From Cunninghamia lanceolata (taxonomy: Eukaryota; Streptophyta; Pinopsida; Cupressales; Cupressaceae), in NCBI GenBank assembly GCA_027924645.1, contig BSBN01000252.1, forward strand, positions 1,736,001 through 1,800,000: 64,000 nt of DNA. The letters are read 5' to 3'. Below the pieces are notes generated by a model, which searched no databases, was not told the origin of the DNA, and worked only from the letters and a program-made list of their open reading frames with translations. Both the position numbers and the translations under genes were made by a program. Below, piece after piece: positions 35,949 through 46,329 of the stretch (positions within the stretch are counted from its first letter, which is position 1; each line of letters begins with the position of its first letter).

Positions 35949-37030
35949 ATTGAGTTCCTTTATTCAAATTCAAAAAGTGAAAAAATGGGATTACAATACA
36001 CTCCTCTCCAACATAAACTAGTTAAGACAACCATAGAACATCTAATAATGATCTAACAACTATTAAACAAACATAGCTACCAACCCAAGAAATAGAAAAA
36101 CCTAAAAAATTTCCATACAACCAAAACCAAGTTGTTACTTGTGAAGATATTTTCTAGTGGTGCTAAACACATACCTTCAAAGTGGCTTGGGAGTACAAAC
36201 TTGAGAAGCCTTAACCACCATTTCATTAAAGGGATGAAAGTAGCTAGATTTTCCACAAAATCACTTCTAATATATTCTTTAAGTCTCAATGCACTCATCA
36301 TCCACACCCCTTCCTTAGATAGCTTTGACAAACTTTAAGGCAGCTAGAGAGGAGCAATTAAAAATTAAAGATAGTTTATTGTTTGACATTACACATTTCC
36401 TAAAAGAGTCGTGATGTCTACCTTCATTAAAATTAAGAGACATTACACTTATCCACCTAATAATAAGCCACAAGCACCACCCCCAACAACCACTACTCAA
36501 CTAACCAATTTGAAACCATCATAAAAAAATTTAGTGCCTTAATTTTTAGAAAATATCACACTTTACAATTAATGTCAATACTTGCATTACACACCCTAAC
36601 TTAAAGCTAAAATGAGAACTTAAGTTGCATAGGGAAGATTAGTACACTCACCATGATCAACTCTAAGAGCCCCAAAAACATCATGATGGAATTGATTTAT
36701 AGGGCTTGAAAGATAAAAATGGTCACAATTTGACTTAATGAGGCATATATATCTTAAATGAATATCTATATTCTAACCCACGAATTGGTTTGATGGTTGT
36801 AGGGTGTTATATGGGGCTCTTTGTCCACCCAAAATTTAACCATAAAATCTACTACTTAGTCGAGTATGCACATGTAATGTTGATATCTTATAGACATAAA
36901 ATTAGCACCAATTTATAGGGCAGTACACCTATAAATATTTTGAGGGTAGCAGACCTAAAATTTGGAACCATATTCATTTATTAGGAACTAATATTTGTCT
37001 CTTTATCATGCTACAGATAAATTCTCCATC
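35949..37030. other. Upstream region of the transposase-like gene
   Basis: About 1 kb with only short, unrecognised frames. It should hold the promoter and any untranslated first exon of the gene starting at 37031, but no TATA box could be assigned with confidence. Confidence 0.4.
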
Positions 37031-40000
37031 ATGTTGAGGAAACGATCAAGGATTAAACCAACACAGGAAGAGAAAGAAGCTAAGAATGCAAAGAAAGAAG
37101 GGACTATGAGGGAACTTCGTGAGAAGAGGAAATTGGACATGATTGTCGAAGACATGCCAATTGAAGAGGAACCTCAACCATCAACAAGCGATATGGTATT
37201 GGTAGCACAAAGGGAACGAATGCAAAATCTTCATGCTATGAGAGATTTGAATACCATAGTTGGAGACACGTCCTCTACCGCAAGTCAAGATGGAGGGACA
37301 CCATCTACCGCATCTCAAGTTGAGAGTACATCATCACTCACATGTGAGGAAGGAGGTATGCCATCATTCCCACCTAAACCTCAAGGTATGTCATCTATTC
37401 CATCTCCGATCGAAGGTATGCCATCTAGCCCATCTCATTTAAATATTGATGAAATTCCTAATGTTGAGATGAATTTACCTTTCTTAAGACCACCTAGAAT
37501 TTTGCATAGAAAGCCAAAGTATTTGATTGATATTGATGAGAATATTTTGCACCCAATGGAAGGTAAGATTTCAAAATGCACTTGTAGAAGATATGCTCAT
37601 AAGATTTGGAGAGTATTCTTTGAAAAGTTAAATGAGACTGCAAGATGTCAACTATTTGTTGAAATGATGTGAAGTATAAAGTATAGCTCCATAATGAAGA
37701 TTCTTGGGTTGAGAACATTGGAGTCTTCAAGTGAAAAATCTATTGTCAAGAATCTAATGAGTTCATATGAGAGTGTGGGTAACACCTCACGCATAAAAGA
37801 TAGTAATGTCACATGACGTGTTATTACATCAACAATAGTAAGTAATCAAACGAGGAAAGTTCATCTCATTAGAAAGACGAGTCAAGCATTGAGAATTAAT
37901 AGAAAAACTTTATCAAGAGCTGTTGGAAGGCACCAAATAATCGAGGACATCGATGCCAATGAATTATGGGCGTTCTCAGGGAGACTACCACGAAAAGATA
38001 AACCAATTGTTGAAGCATTGAGATCACTAATTGAAGACTTTTGGAAGAATTACACAAGGGTATCTCCAAATCAAAGGGATGTGGTAAGAAGGAGAATCGG
38101 TAGTTGAAACCGTAAGCCACATCTAAAGCATTTTTTGGATATGACTCAAACACAGTTTTTTGGTAAATTTCTAGAGATGTATCCTCAAATTAAAATTTGT
38201 CAAAGATATTTTGAAATGCTAAAACATTTCTATATCAAAATAAATCACACACACACTACTTGTTGTTGTAGATTACATATTGAATTTTCTAACCATTTTG
38301 ATGTTTATCGGTCTATATGTTTAGATTTGCATACTAACAATGTTTTGCAAGATTGTGGCATACATGCCCCACCAACATCTTCAAGAGACTTCATATCAAC
38401 AATTTTATGTGAAGGAGAGGAAGGTCAAATATTTTACAAGAAATTGTGTCTGGATGACACATGTCAGCATTGCGGTGGCTTGCAATGTATGCCAATATGT
38501 GAACATATGGAAAGCACACATTCAGTTGGAAATGAACTAGTAGAGTTTGGCAAGTATAAAACAGTGGCCTACAATACAAAAGATGGTAAAGAAGCAAAAA
38601 GGTGTGGTTTGGTTATTCAAAAGATTCTAGTGTATCGGTTTATGTCTACATTTCATGACAGTATAGTGTATGAGTATGCAAGGCATACCCATGGAGTTCG
38701 ATGGTTGGACTTGCAATTCAAGTTATGCAAGGACACATTTCCACTTGGTAGCATCATTTCATTCGTCGACTTTGCAGAGAACTACAGTCTAGAGCCATAG
38801 CATGAGGTGCAATCACAGTATTACAATTCCACACAGGTTTCTATATTTGTGCACATCGCATTCATTCATGTGAATGATAGTACAAAGGATGACAGAAAGA
38901 TCATAAGGGAGTATCATTTTTATATTAGTGATGATCGCACACATTCTACGGAGTTTGTGCAAGGTTGTTTTTAGGTGTTCTACAATGATTTGACTAAAAG
39001 GGGCATATCATTTAGTCAGCATATCATATGGTTAGATAACTGTGCATCACAATTCAAGAACTCACAAGATTTCTATTTGCTGAGCAGGAGGCATAATATT
39101 ACTTGTGTTTAGCATATGTGGAACTTTTGTGAGGCTGGGCATGGAAAGGGGGAGCATGATGGTGTAGGAGCATGTATCAAAAGAGCCATAGCACGAGAAG
39201 AGTTAAAGTATAAAGACAATGCAAAGTTGATAGATGCAAAATCAATCATCAAGTGGTGTGATGCTTTGATGGGTCCAGGTAATGAAGGTAAGTCTTTAGT
39301 TCATATTTTTTTGGTTGATAGATGATACTAACATTGCACCATATGAGGACTGTTGTACACTGATAGGATCAAGTGAGCTACACTCTTTCAGAAGCTCAAT
39401 TGTACATTCATAGAGTATCCATACATGGAAGATGGCATGCTTTTGTTCTTCATGTACAATTCAAGCCTGGAATGAGTGAGTCAAAGGAGTGGGTTGATGA
39501 GTGGTGGTTAAGTTATCTTAGCCCACTTGACATGCATAGACCCCTGACGGCACTGGAATTGACACAGATAGAATCATCAATTGACTTTGACCACATATCA
39601 GATCTAGTTCAACTAGGTAATATATCTACTTGCATAGTTTTTAGAATTTCTAATGTTATCTTACTTTGTAGTGTTTTTGTAATGTTGACTAATTTCATCT
39701 AATTTGCTACACATATCAATGTAGGGTATGTTTATGCAGTTATTGTAGATGAAGACAATGAAGAGGGAATAGATTATTACTTTTGTCATTGTGTTGAGGC
39801 CAAAAAGAAATTAGAGGCCCTAGTTATAGATGGAGAAAACATCGAATACCCTACAGGCTCGGTGGTTGTTACTAGAACATGGCTTAGAAGGTACCCACAT
39901 AAGAGTGTTAATGTTTGGCTGTTTCAGGACTTTGACACGCATCGAAAGATTCTTCATTACCCAAACTTTATCATGGCATCCAATGCTCATTTGATACAAT

Positions 40001-40525
40001 ATCGGGGTAGACCTTTGAACAAGACCTTGTGGAAGGTGAGTAAGTCTAACCATGAGGTAATACTTGACACAATAAAGAGTAGAGCAGACCTGGATGGTTC
40101 GTTGGATTAATTTGTAAGTATGCATAAAAATTTCTTAGATGGTTACTTGTACTTTGTTTTGTATATAAATAGTAGTATGAATTACTTCCCTCCAGTATAC
40201 ATTTGGTAGATTTTCTTTTCTTACCATTGTCCTTGCATATTCTTGAACAATCATATTCTTTCTTTCAACCACTCCATTCTGTTGAGGATTCTTATCCTTT
40301 AACCGAGGTATGAGCCAATAACATAAAAATGTCATAATTTTATATTTATTGTTTTATCTCATGTCATTTTATATACATAAATGATATTTATGTTTAGTCA
40401 ATTTTGCTTCTTGATGCTTCTCACAGGAGGTCACAACTCCATCCCGTCCAACTACAGATGAAGAGAGAGACAAGATGATGGAGAGTGATCATCAGGTGGT
40501 AGTAAGTGATCAATTACATATGTGA
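37031..40525 (+). pseudogene. DDE-transposase-like gene, four exons, seven premature stops
   Basis: The frame is open from ATG 37031, with no frameshift, across exons 37031-39287, 39392-39616, 39725-40113 and 40427-40525. Introns begin GTAAGT or GTAATA and end CAG or TAG; the model gives about 989 codons. In order: a basic helix-rich start (MLRKRSRIKPTQEE), S/P-rich 10-residue repeats (about 75-140), CTCRRYAHKIW, a GRLPRKDKPIVEAL block (about 300), CCCRLHIEF (about 410), a CQHCGG...CMPICEH cysteine cluster (about 477), VDFAENY (about 579), WLDNCASQFKN (about 666) and GHGKGEHDGVGACIKR (about 701). The last three are the likely catalytic D, D and E/D regions of a eukaryote-wide transposase family I know only as uncharacterised proteins. 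Stops lie at 37670, 37814, 38105, 38798, 38972, 39110 and 40108. Confidence 0.72.
40135..40318 (-). pseudogene. Copia integrase fragment inside transposase intron 3
   Basis: The minus-strand frame contains PQQNGVVERKNMIVQEYART and ENLPNVYWREVIHTTIYIQN, the highly conserved copia integrase segment with its catalytic glutamate (V-V-E-R-K-N). Only about 60 codons are present and no copia sequence continues on either side. It lies wholly within the intron 40114-40426 of the transposase-like gene, on the opposite strand. Confidence 0.85.
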
Positions 40526-40763
40526 TGTTATATATTTAATACATTGTCTATATTAATGTGCATATTGTTTGATTGGGTTCTTGTGAAACATGAACACACC
40601 ACCCTGAAGCATGAAAGGCATGTGAGCTCTATGAATGAAGGCATCTTGTGAAGACCCTACCATGAAACATGAAAACCATAACTGAGCATCCTAATCCTTT
40701 GAAACCAACACCAATAGGGATATGATCAACACCTTTTGACATCAATGACAAACAACTTTCAAC
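40526..40763. other. 3' flank of the transposase-like gene
   Basis: Short spacer before the 359-bp array. No polyadenylation signal could be assigned. Confidence 0.4.
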
Positions 40764-42455
40764 ACATTGTATCGATGATATCACTTAAGAGACCTAAGTG
40801 CAAAAATGAAGCAATCTTTGACGAGTTGTTACTCAAAAACCACGTCACTTAGAAAATTTTTGTCTAAGGCTATGGGATCACATAGGGTCCCTCTACAATA
40901 ACCTCTCTCAATTTTTTATATCTCTGAGGCATTTGCCCGTGGTGAAAGTTTTTTTGCTTCTCCAAAAATGGTCAAATGCATGCAGTGTAAAGTTACAAAT
41001 GGGTGTAACTTTAGTTTTTCTCCTCATGCGGCCAAACGGATAGTTCCAACGCATCCAGATGGGTACATTTAGGCTAGGCATGGTCTTGTTTCACACCCAA
41101 ACATGCTGAAATAGTCTGAGCTACATTATACCGATGATATCCCTTAAGAGACCAAAGTGCAAAAAGGCAGTAATCTTTGACGAGCTATTACTTGGAAACC
41201 ATGTCACTTAGAAACATTTTTTCGGAGGCTATGGGATCACGTAGGGTCCCTCTACAATAACCTCTCTCAGTTTTTTATATATCTGAGGCATTTGCCCGTG
41301 GTGAAAGTTTTTCTGCTGCTCCAAATATGGTTAGATGCATGTAGTGTAAAGTTGCAAATAGGTGTAACTTTCATTTTACTCCTCATGCAGCCAAATAGAT
41401 AGTTCCAACACGTCTAGATGGGTATGTTTAAGCTAGGCATGGTCTTGTTTCACACCCAAACATGCTGAAATAGTCCAAGCTACATTGTACCGACGATATC
41501 CCTTAAGAGACCAAAGTGCAAAAAGGTAGCAATCTTTGACAAGTTGTTACTCAGAAACTGTGTCACTTAGAAACATTCCATCTAAGGCCACAAGATCATG
41601 TAGGGTCCCTCTACAATAACCTCTCTTAGTTTTTTATATCTCTAAGGCATTTGCCTGTGGTGAAAGTTTTTCTGCTGCTCCAAAAATGGTCAGATACATG
41701 CAATCAAAAGTTACAAATGGGTGTAACTTTCGTTTTACTCCTCATGCAGCCAAACAGATAGTTCCAATGCATTCGTATGGGTACGTTTAGGCTAGGCATG
41801 ATCTTGTTTCACACCCAAACATGCTGAAACAATCCGAGCTACATTGTACCGGCGATATCCCTTAAGAGACCAAAGAGCAAAAAGGTAGCAATCTTTGACG
41901 AGTTGTTACTCAACAACTGTGCCACTTAGAAACATTTTGTCTGAGGCTATAGGATCACATAGGGTCCCTCTACAATAAACTCTCTTAGTTTTTTATATCT
42001 CTAAGGCATTTGCCCATCGTGAAAGTTTTTCTGCTGCTCCAAAATGGTCAGATGCATGCAGTGTAAAGTTGCAAAGGGGTGTAACTTTCATTCTGCTCCT
42101 TGTGCGTCCAAACTGATAGTTCCAACACATCTAGATAGGTACATTTAGGCTAGGCATGGTCCTATTTCACACCCAAATGTGCCGAAACAGACTGAACTAC
42201 ATTATGCCGACGATATCCTTTAAGAGACCAAAGTGCAAATATGTGATCACATAGAACCTCTCTACAATAACCTCTCTCATATTTTGATATCTCTGAGGAA
42301 TTTGCCCGTGGTGAAGGATTTTATGTTGCTCCAAAAATTGTCAGAAGCATGTAGTGTAAAGTTGCAAGGTAGGATACTTTTTGTTTTGTTCTTTGTGGGG
42401 CCAAACCGTTAGCGATAACACGTCCATTTGGGCACATATACGCTATGCATGGTCA
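40764..42455. repeat. 359-bp tandem array, nearly five copies
   Basis: The marker CGATGATATC or a close variant occurs at 40773, 41132, 41491, 41850 and 42208, spaced 359, 359, 359 and 358 bases. Each unit contains CTTAAGAGACC, AGGGTCCCTCTACAATAA, CATTTGCCCGTGGTGAAAG, GGTGTAACTTT and AGGCATGGTCTTGTTTCACA. The last copy lacks about 90 bases after its start and drifts apart near 42455. It lies between the two convergent genes. No ORF spans it. Confidence 0.93.
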
Positions 42456-43620
42456 TTGCCCTTCATTATAAAAGGGTCATAGTATTTCCTATTCGAAGGG
42501 TCACAACTTTTTGCCTTTGAAATGTCATCAGTATTCATGAGAACACCAAGATAACACTTTCTGCAAATATTCTCCATGCATAATCATCCTTTTTATTTCT
42601 CACCCCAATAAATTGGGTTTATTTCAACATCAATGCATCAACCATTCATGTAGCACTTCACATACTAGTAAAAGACATTAGCCCTCTTATGGATCAAGTT
42701 CTTTCAATTTATCAAGAAAACATTATTTCATTTGTTGCTATTTCAATAGTTGCTATGTCAACTCAGAAGTGACATGATAGAGCTTTATGGTGGTGACCTT
42801 GTATGGACAATAGTGAATATGCACCAACTAGCACCCATAAATGTGAATAAAGTGGCATGTATGCTTGATAGTATTATTTCACCATTTAATCTAGCTAGTC
42901 CAATGAGGAGGATGTGGCTCCAAATTCTAGTAAACATGTCATAAATGGTCATTCAAGCCCTTTGAAAACCCTTACATATTCTAAGTAGAGATTATTCCAC
43001 ATATACCATGGAGAGTGATTGTGACATCATACAATATTGAGATAAGAAAGCCCCAATCTATTGTACAGGTAGGACTAAGCTTCCATCTCACTAGTTTTCT
43101 ATTACATGGGGAGAAATTACCATACTTGTTTGATGCCACTTCCACTAAATTAAATTCACCACACACAACCCAAGTTTTTATGACTTTAGTATACAATCTC
43201 GTGTTGATATTCAACATGATGATTCATTTTTATTTTAAAGGACTCTTTTGTTGGGTGTCTTCAAAGGATTAGTTTGTGTGCTAAGTGGATTATGAGAGCC
43301 ATAGAGAAGATTGAATTTTAAAAAATCCTACTATATAATACAATTAAACTTTAAATATTTGAAGTAAACCATCTACAAATATCCATTGAAGTGTGGATTT
43401 ATAATGCAAATATGGACACCATCAACAAAAATGATTTGTATTAACCAAATATCCATATAGGCATACATCAATATTTGTAGATATAAGTATAACATATATA
43501 CAAAATAGCCACATAGGTTTACAAGAATGCCATATAGGCATACAATGTCAACTATATGCAATACAAAATATATGTCCACAAATGCCATATAGGCATACAA
43601 CAAAGGAACCCAATAAAAAG
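42456..43620. other. Spacer between the array and the accessory gene
   Basis: No domain was recognised. At 43448, 43527 and 43583 a small motif, CCATATAGGCATACA, recurs three times; its core TGCCATATAGGCA is palindromic. This region would be the 3' untranslated or flanking region of the minus-strand gene. Confidence 0.5.
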
Positions 43621-44100
43621 TCATTCCCCTATGTCTGGTGAAGAGAATAGATCATGGGCAGCCTTTGATCTTCGAGGGGATGGAGACGTGTATGAGGGTG
43701 GTCTACTATGAACCCGAGGGCTATTCCTCTTATTTAGTTGTTCATGGATCTGTAGCTATTACAATAAAAAGTATAGACATTAATATATAGAAATTACATT
43801 ATAAAAAATGAAACATTTAACAAAATAATCACTTACTACTACTAGAAAATTTGTCTCCTCATTTGCCTTAGTACCAGGATTAGGCTGTGGCGATGTCATG
43901 TCCTATAGAAACCATCTAGAAAGAAATTAAACTTCAAATCAATAATCATTTGATTTTTCAAAAATAAACAACTATAACAACGAATGTAATTTGAAATTTA
44001 CTAATCTACCTCATACCCTCGTCAAAGGAATGGAATTATGAATTGCAGAGGACACACCATGCTCCATTACCCTATGAACTTCAGAAGGTGTCTCTACAAC

Positions 44101-46156
44101 CTACATCATAAGAAAATAAAACAACATTATTCAATTAAGAAAACTAGAATAGTGATGCAAATCATGGCTCCTAACACACACACACGTTCACCTAAACATG
44201 GAAGTACACACAATAAAGCACACAAGTCATGTTCACAATAAAGCACACAAGTCATGTTCACCTAAATTATACTAAAAATGATAAAAACTCTGACTATGCA
44301 AAAGGGCTCCAACCAAGCAGATAAATGTAAAAGGGCTCCATCTAAATACATAACATGATCTAACTCTAAAAATAACATGTTAAAGGTATCCAACTATGCA
44401 GAATGTACTTTGTCTAGATATTGTAATGAAGCTTTGTATTGTACCCAAAAAAGATATTCATTATCACCAATGCATCACTATGATACAACTAGACACATAA
44501 TACACATTCTTCACCATCAATTCCCATAGTAAAGTCTTGGGTATGGGCATCAAAAACATCACAACCAAGAGTTTAATCTATTGATCTAGCTTCTTGGGTT
44601 GAGAGCTATGAATGTTGGAGGTAACAATAATTGAAATTGTAAATAAGTTCTTTCTTATTTTGGATAGGGAAGATAGGATCAACTCCCTTATGGATAGAAA
44701 TTAGAACCCTACTAGGCTCCAAGTATGTAAAGTATATTATATGAGGGAACTTTGATCATTTCAAAAGTTAAGGGGTCTATAGAAAAGGTGGTTGTGTATT
44801 TAAAGATGTGTTTTACTTTGCCCTTAAGAAGAATAAAGGATCCATGAGCATTTGTATGATATCAACACCTTGGAAATATGGTGGTATGTTTAGTTAGGGT
44901 AAGGGGTTGTGCTACTTTAACCCTAAGGTTTTATAGAGTCTTGTGCTTTTTGGTCTATTGATATTGATTACTAAGTTGTAGATATTAATGTTGGTTAGGT
45001 TGATTGGTTTAAACATAGTGTTATTGATAAAAAAATATTAAATTTTAAACTTTAGTGGGTTGAAAGTTTTTTAAATTTTGAAGCGAGGAGTTTGATAATT
45101 TTAAGAAAGGTTCATAGTTCCCTTAAGAAGTTAGAAATTAGCAAAAGAAAATACTAGGTTGTAGACGTTGAAATGGTTCCATTTTATTGGAAAATATATT
45201 GGTTCATGAAAAATTGTTTAGTTTAGGTGTTTTTTTTTTTCATGAAAAATTGTTTAGTTTAGGTGTTGAAATAGTCATGGTTTATTGATGTTTAGACATA
45301 AATTACACAGACCTTTGTTAGAGTGCAAGTTTGTAATAATCATGGTTCATTGGTGAAGTTATCAATCTATTAAGAAATTATTAAATTATAGGCTTGAAAC
45401 AATGGTGGTTCGTTGGTAAAGATATTTGTGTCAAAATAGTCAAGTTTCTTTTATAAACATATCAAACTAATGAAACATTATCACGTTATAGGAATGGAAA
45501 TGGTCATGGTCCATTGTTAGAATATATTAGGCTCATGATTCAAGATTCCAGTGACACCTCTTTGTAGCTCAGAATGTCTTTGTTTTGATTCTATCTCTAG
45601 GTTTTCCATCTCATGTGGTGGATTTTTGAATTTCACTTTTGATTCTCATGCATTCTATGGTGAACTCTCTTGGCTCTTCAACTAGTTGTGAACTCTTGTG
45701 AAGATTTGGCTCTCTTGGTGATGTACTATAGCTCTTTATTATGCTTCCTCAAGTCTCCATTGTTGTTGTGCTCTTTTGGTACGTGTTTATGTGAGTTCTT
45801 TGAGGATTTTGTGCTCTCTTTCATCTCAAAGAATATAGTAGTATTAAATGAAGGGTCCTCATTAGACTTAGGTGGGTTAGATGTAGGATCAGAAGTAGGG
45901 ATGGAAGAAATTGAGCCAATAGGATTGACATAGTTTGTAGGGGAATGGGTTAGTGTAGATTTGAAGATTTTGGTTAGGGGTGACTTATTGCCCCCATAAT
46001 TAATACCTAAAACCTAGATGATGTTGGTGTCAATCATATGCTATATAAGATGCCATTCTCTCATGCCCCTCTCTGGTGTCATGTCCTGGGGTCTAATTGG
46101 TGGTAATTGGATGAGTTTATTAGAAATAATTTGTTGAAGAATAGTGTGGAGGTGAT
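44101..46156. other. Long intron or inserted DNA within the accessory gene
   Basis: Contains a 27-base direct repeat (CATGAAAAATTGTTTAGTTT..., 45206 and 45240), a second one (CACAATAAAGCACACAAGTC at about 44207 and 44235), and at 45960-45660 a minus-strand semi-open S/T/K-rich frame (STKSSKNSHK) of unknown origin. The plus-strand frame 45670-45933 overlaps it and has no recognised domain. Confidence 0.4.
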
Positions 46157-46251
46157 CAACAAGCTTTGGTAGACATATATAGAAAATGTGGTAGCATAGA
46201 CAAGTCAGTGAGTTATTTGAAAAGATGCCTCAAAGAAATGTGGTCTCATGG
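46157..46251 (+). pseudogene. PPR gene fragment, plus strand
   Basis: One frame reads ALVDIYRKCGSIDKSVS, then a frame change gives ELFEKMPQRNVVSW: together one full PPR repeat and the start of the next (A-L-V-D-M-Y-A-K-C-G-S-I-D-K...L-F-E-K-M-P-Q-R-N-V-V-S-W). The fragment ends at 46251, which is also the end of the hairpin's first arm. It is in the intron between two minus-strand exons of the accessory gene. Confidence 0.8.
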
Positions 46252-46329
46252 TGATGTCCTTGTCTATGCATCTTCTTGTCATGGCATTCCATGAGACCAC
46301 ATTTCTTTGAGGCATTTTTTTAAATAACT
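46211..46329. repeat. PPR-derived foldback with 41-bp arms, miRNA-like
   Basis: Arm 1 is 46211-46251 and arm 2 is 46289-46329, with a 37-base loop. All 41 positions pair in RNA read from the plus strand: 39 Watson-Crick pairs and two G-U wobbles, from G at 46219 and 46224. Arm 1 encodes the conserved PPR segment FEKMPQRNVVSW. The overall size, about 119 bases, and the pairing fit a young plant miRNA or siRNA precursor made by inverted duplication of a target gene. Whether it is transcribed is unknown, so it is listed as a repeat. Confidence 0.85.

Noticed and set aside
37896..38597. Minus-strand ORFs overlapping the transposase-like gene
   Set aside because: They are shadows of the plus-strand frame, which alone shows ordered conserved motifs and spliceable exons.
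39288..39321. A 34-base intron ending at the TAG near 39321
   Set aside because: It is too short for a plant intron and leads into a frame that stops before the conserved downstream sequence.
39288..39391. A frameshift in the transposase near 39300-39400
   Set aside because: Splicing from GTAAGT at 39288 to TTTCAG at 39391 joins the two frames exactly, so no frameshift is needed.
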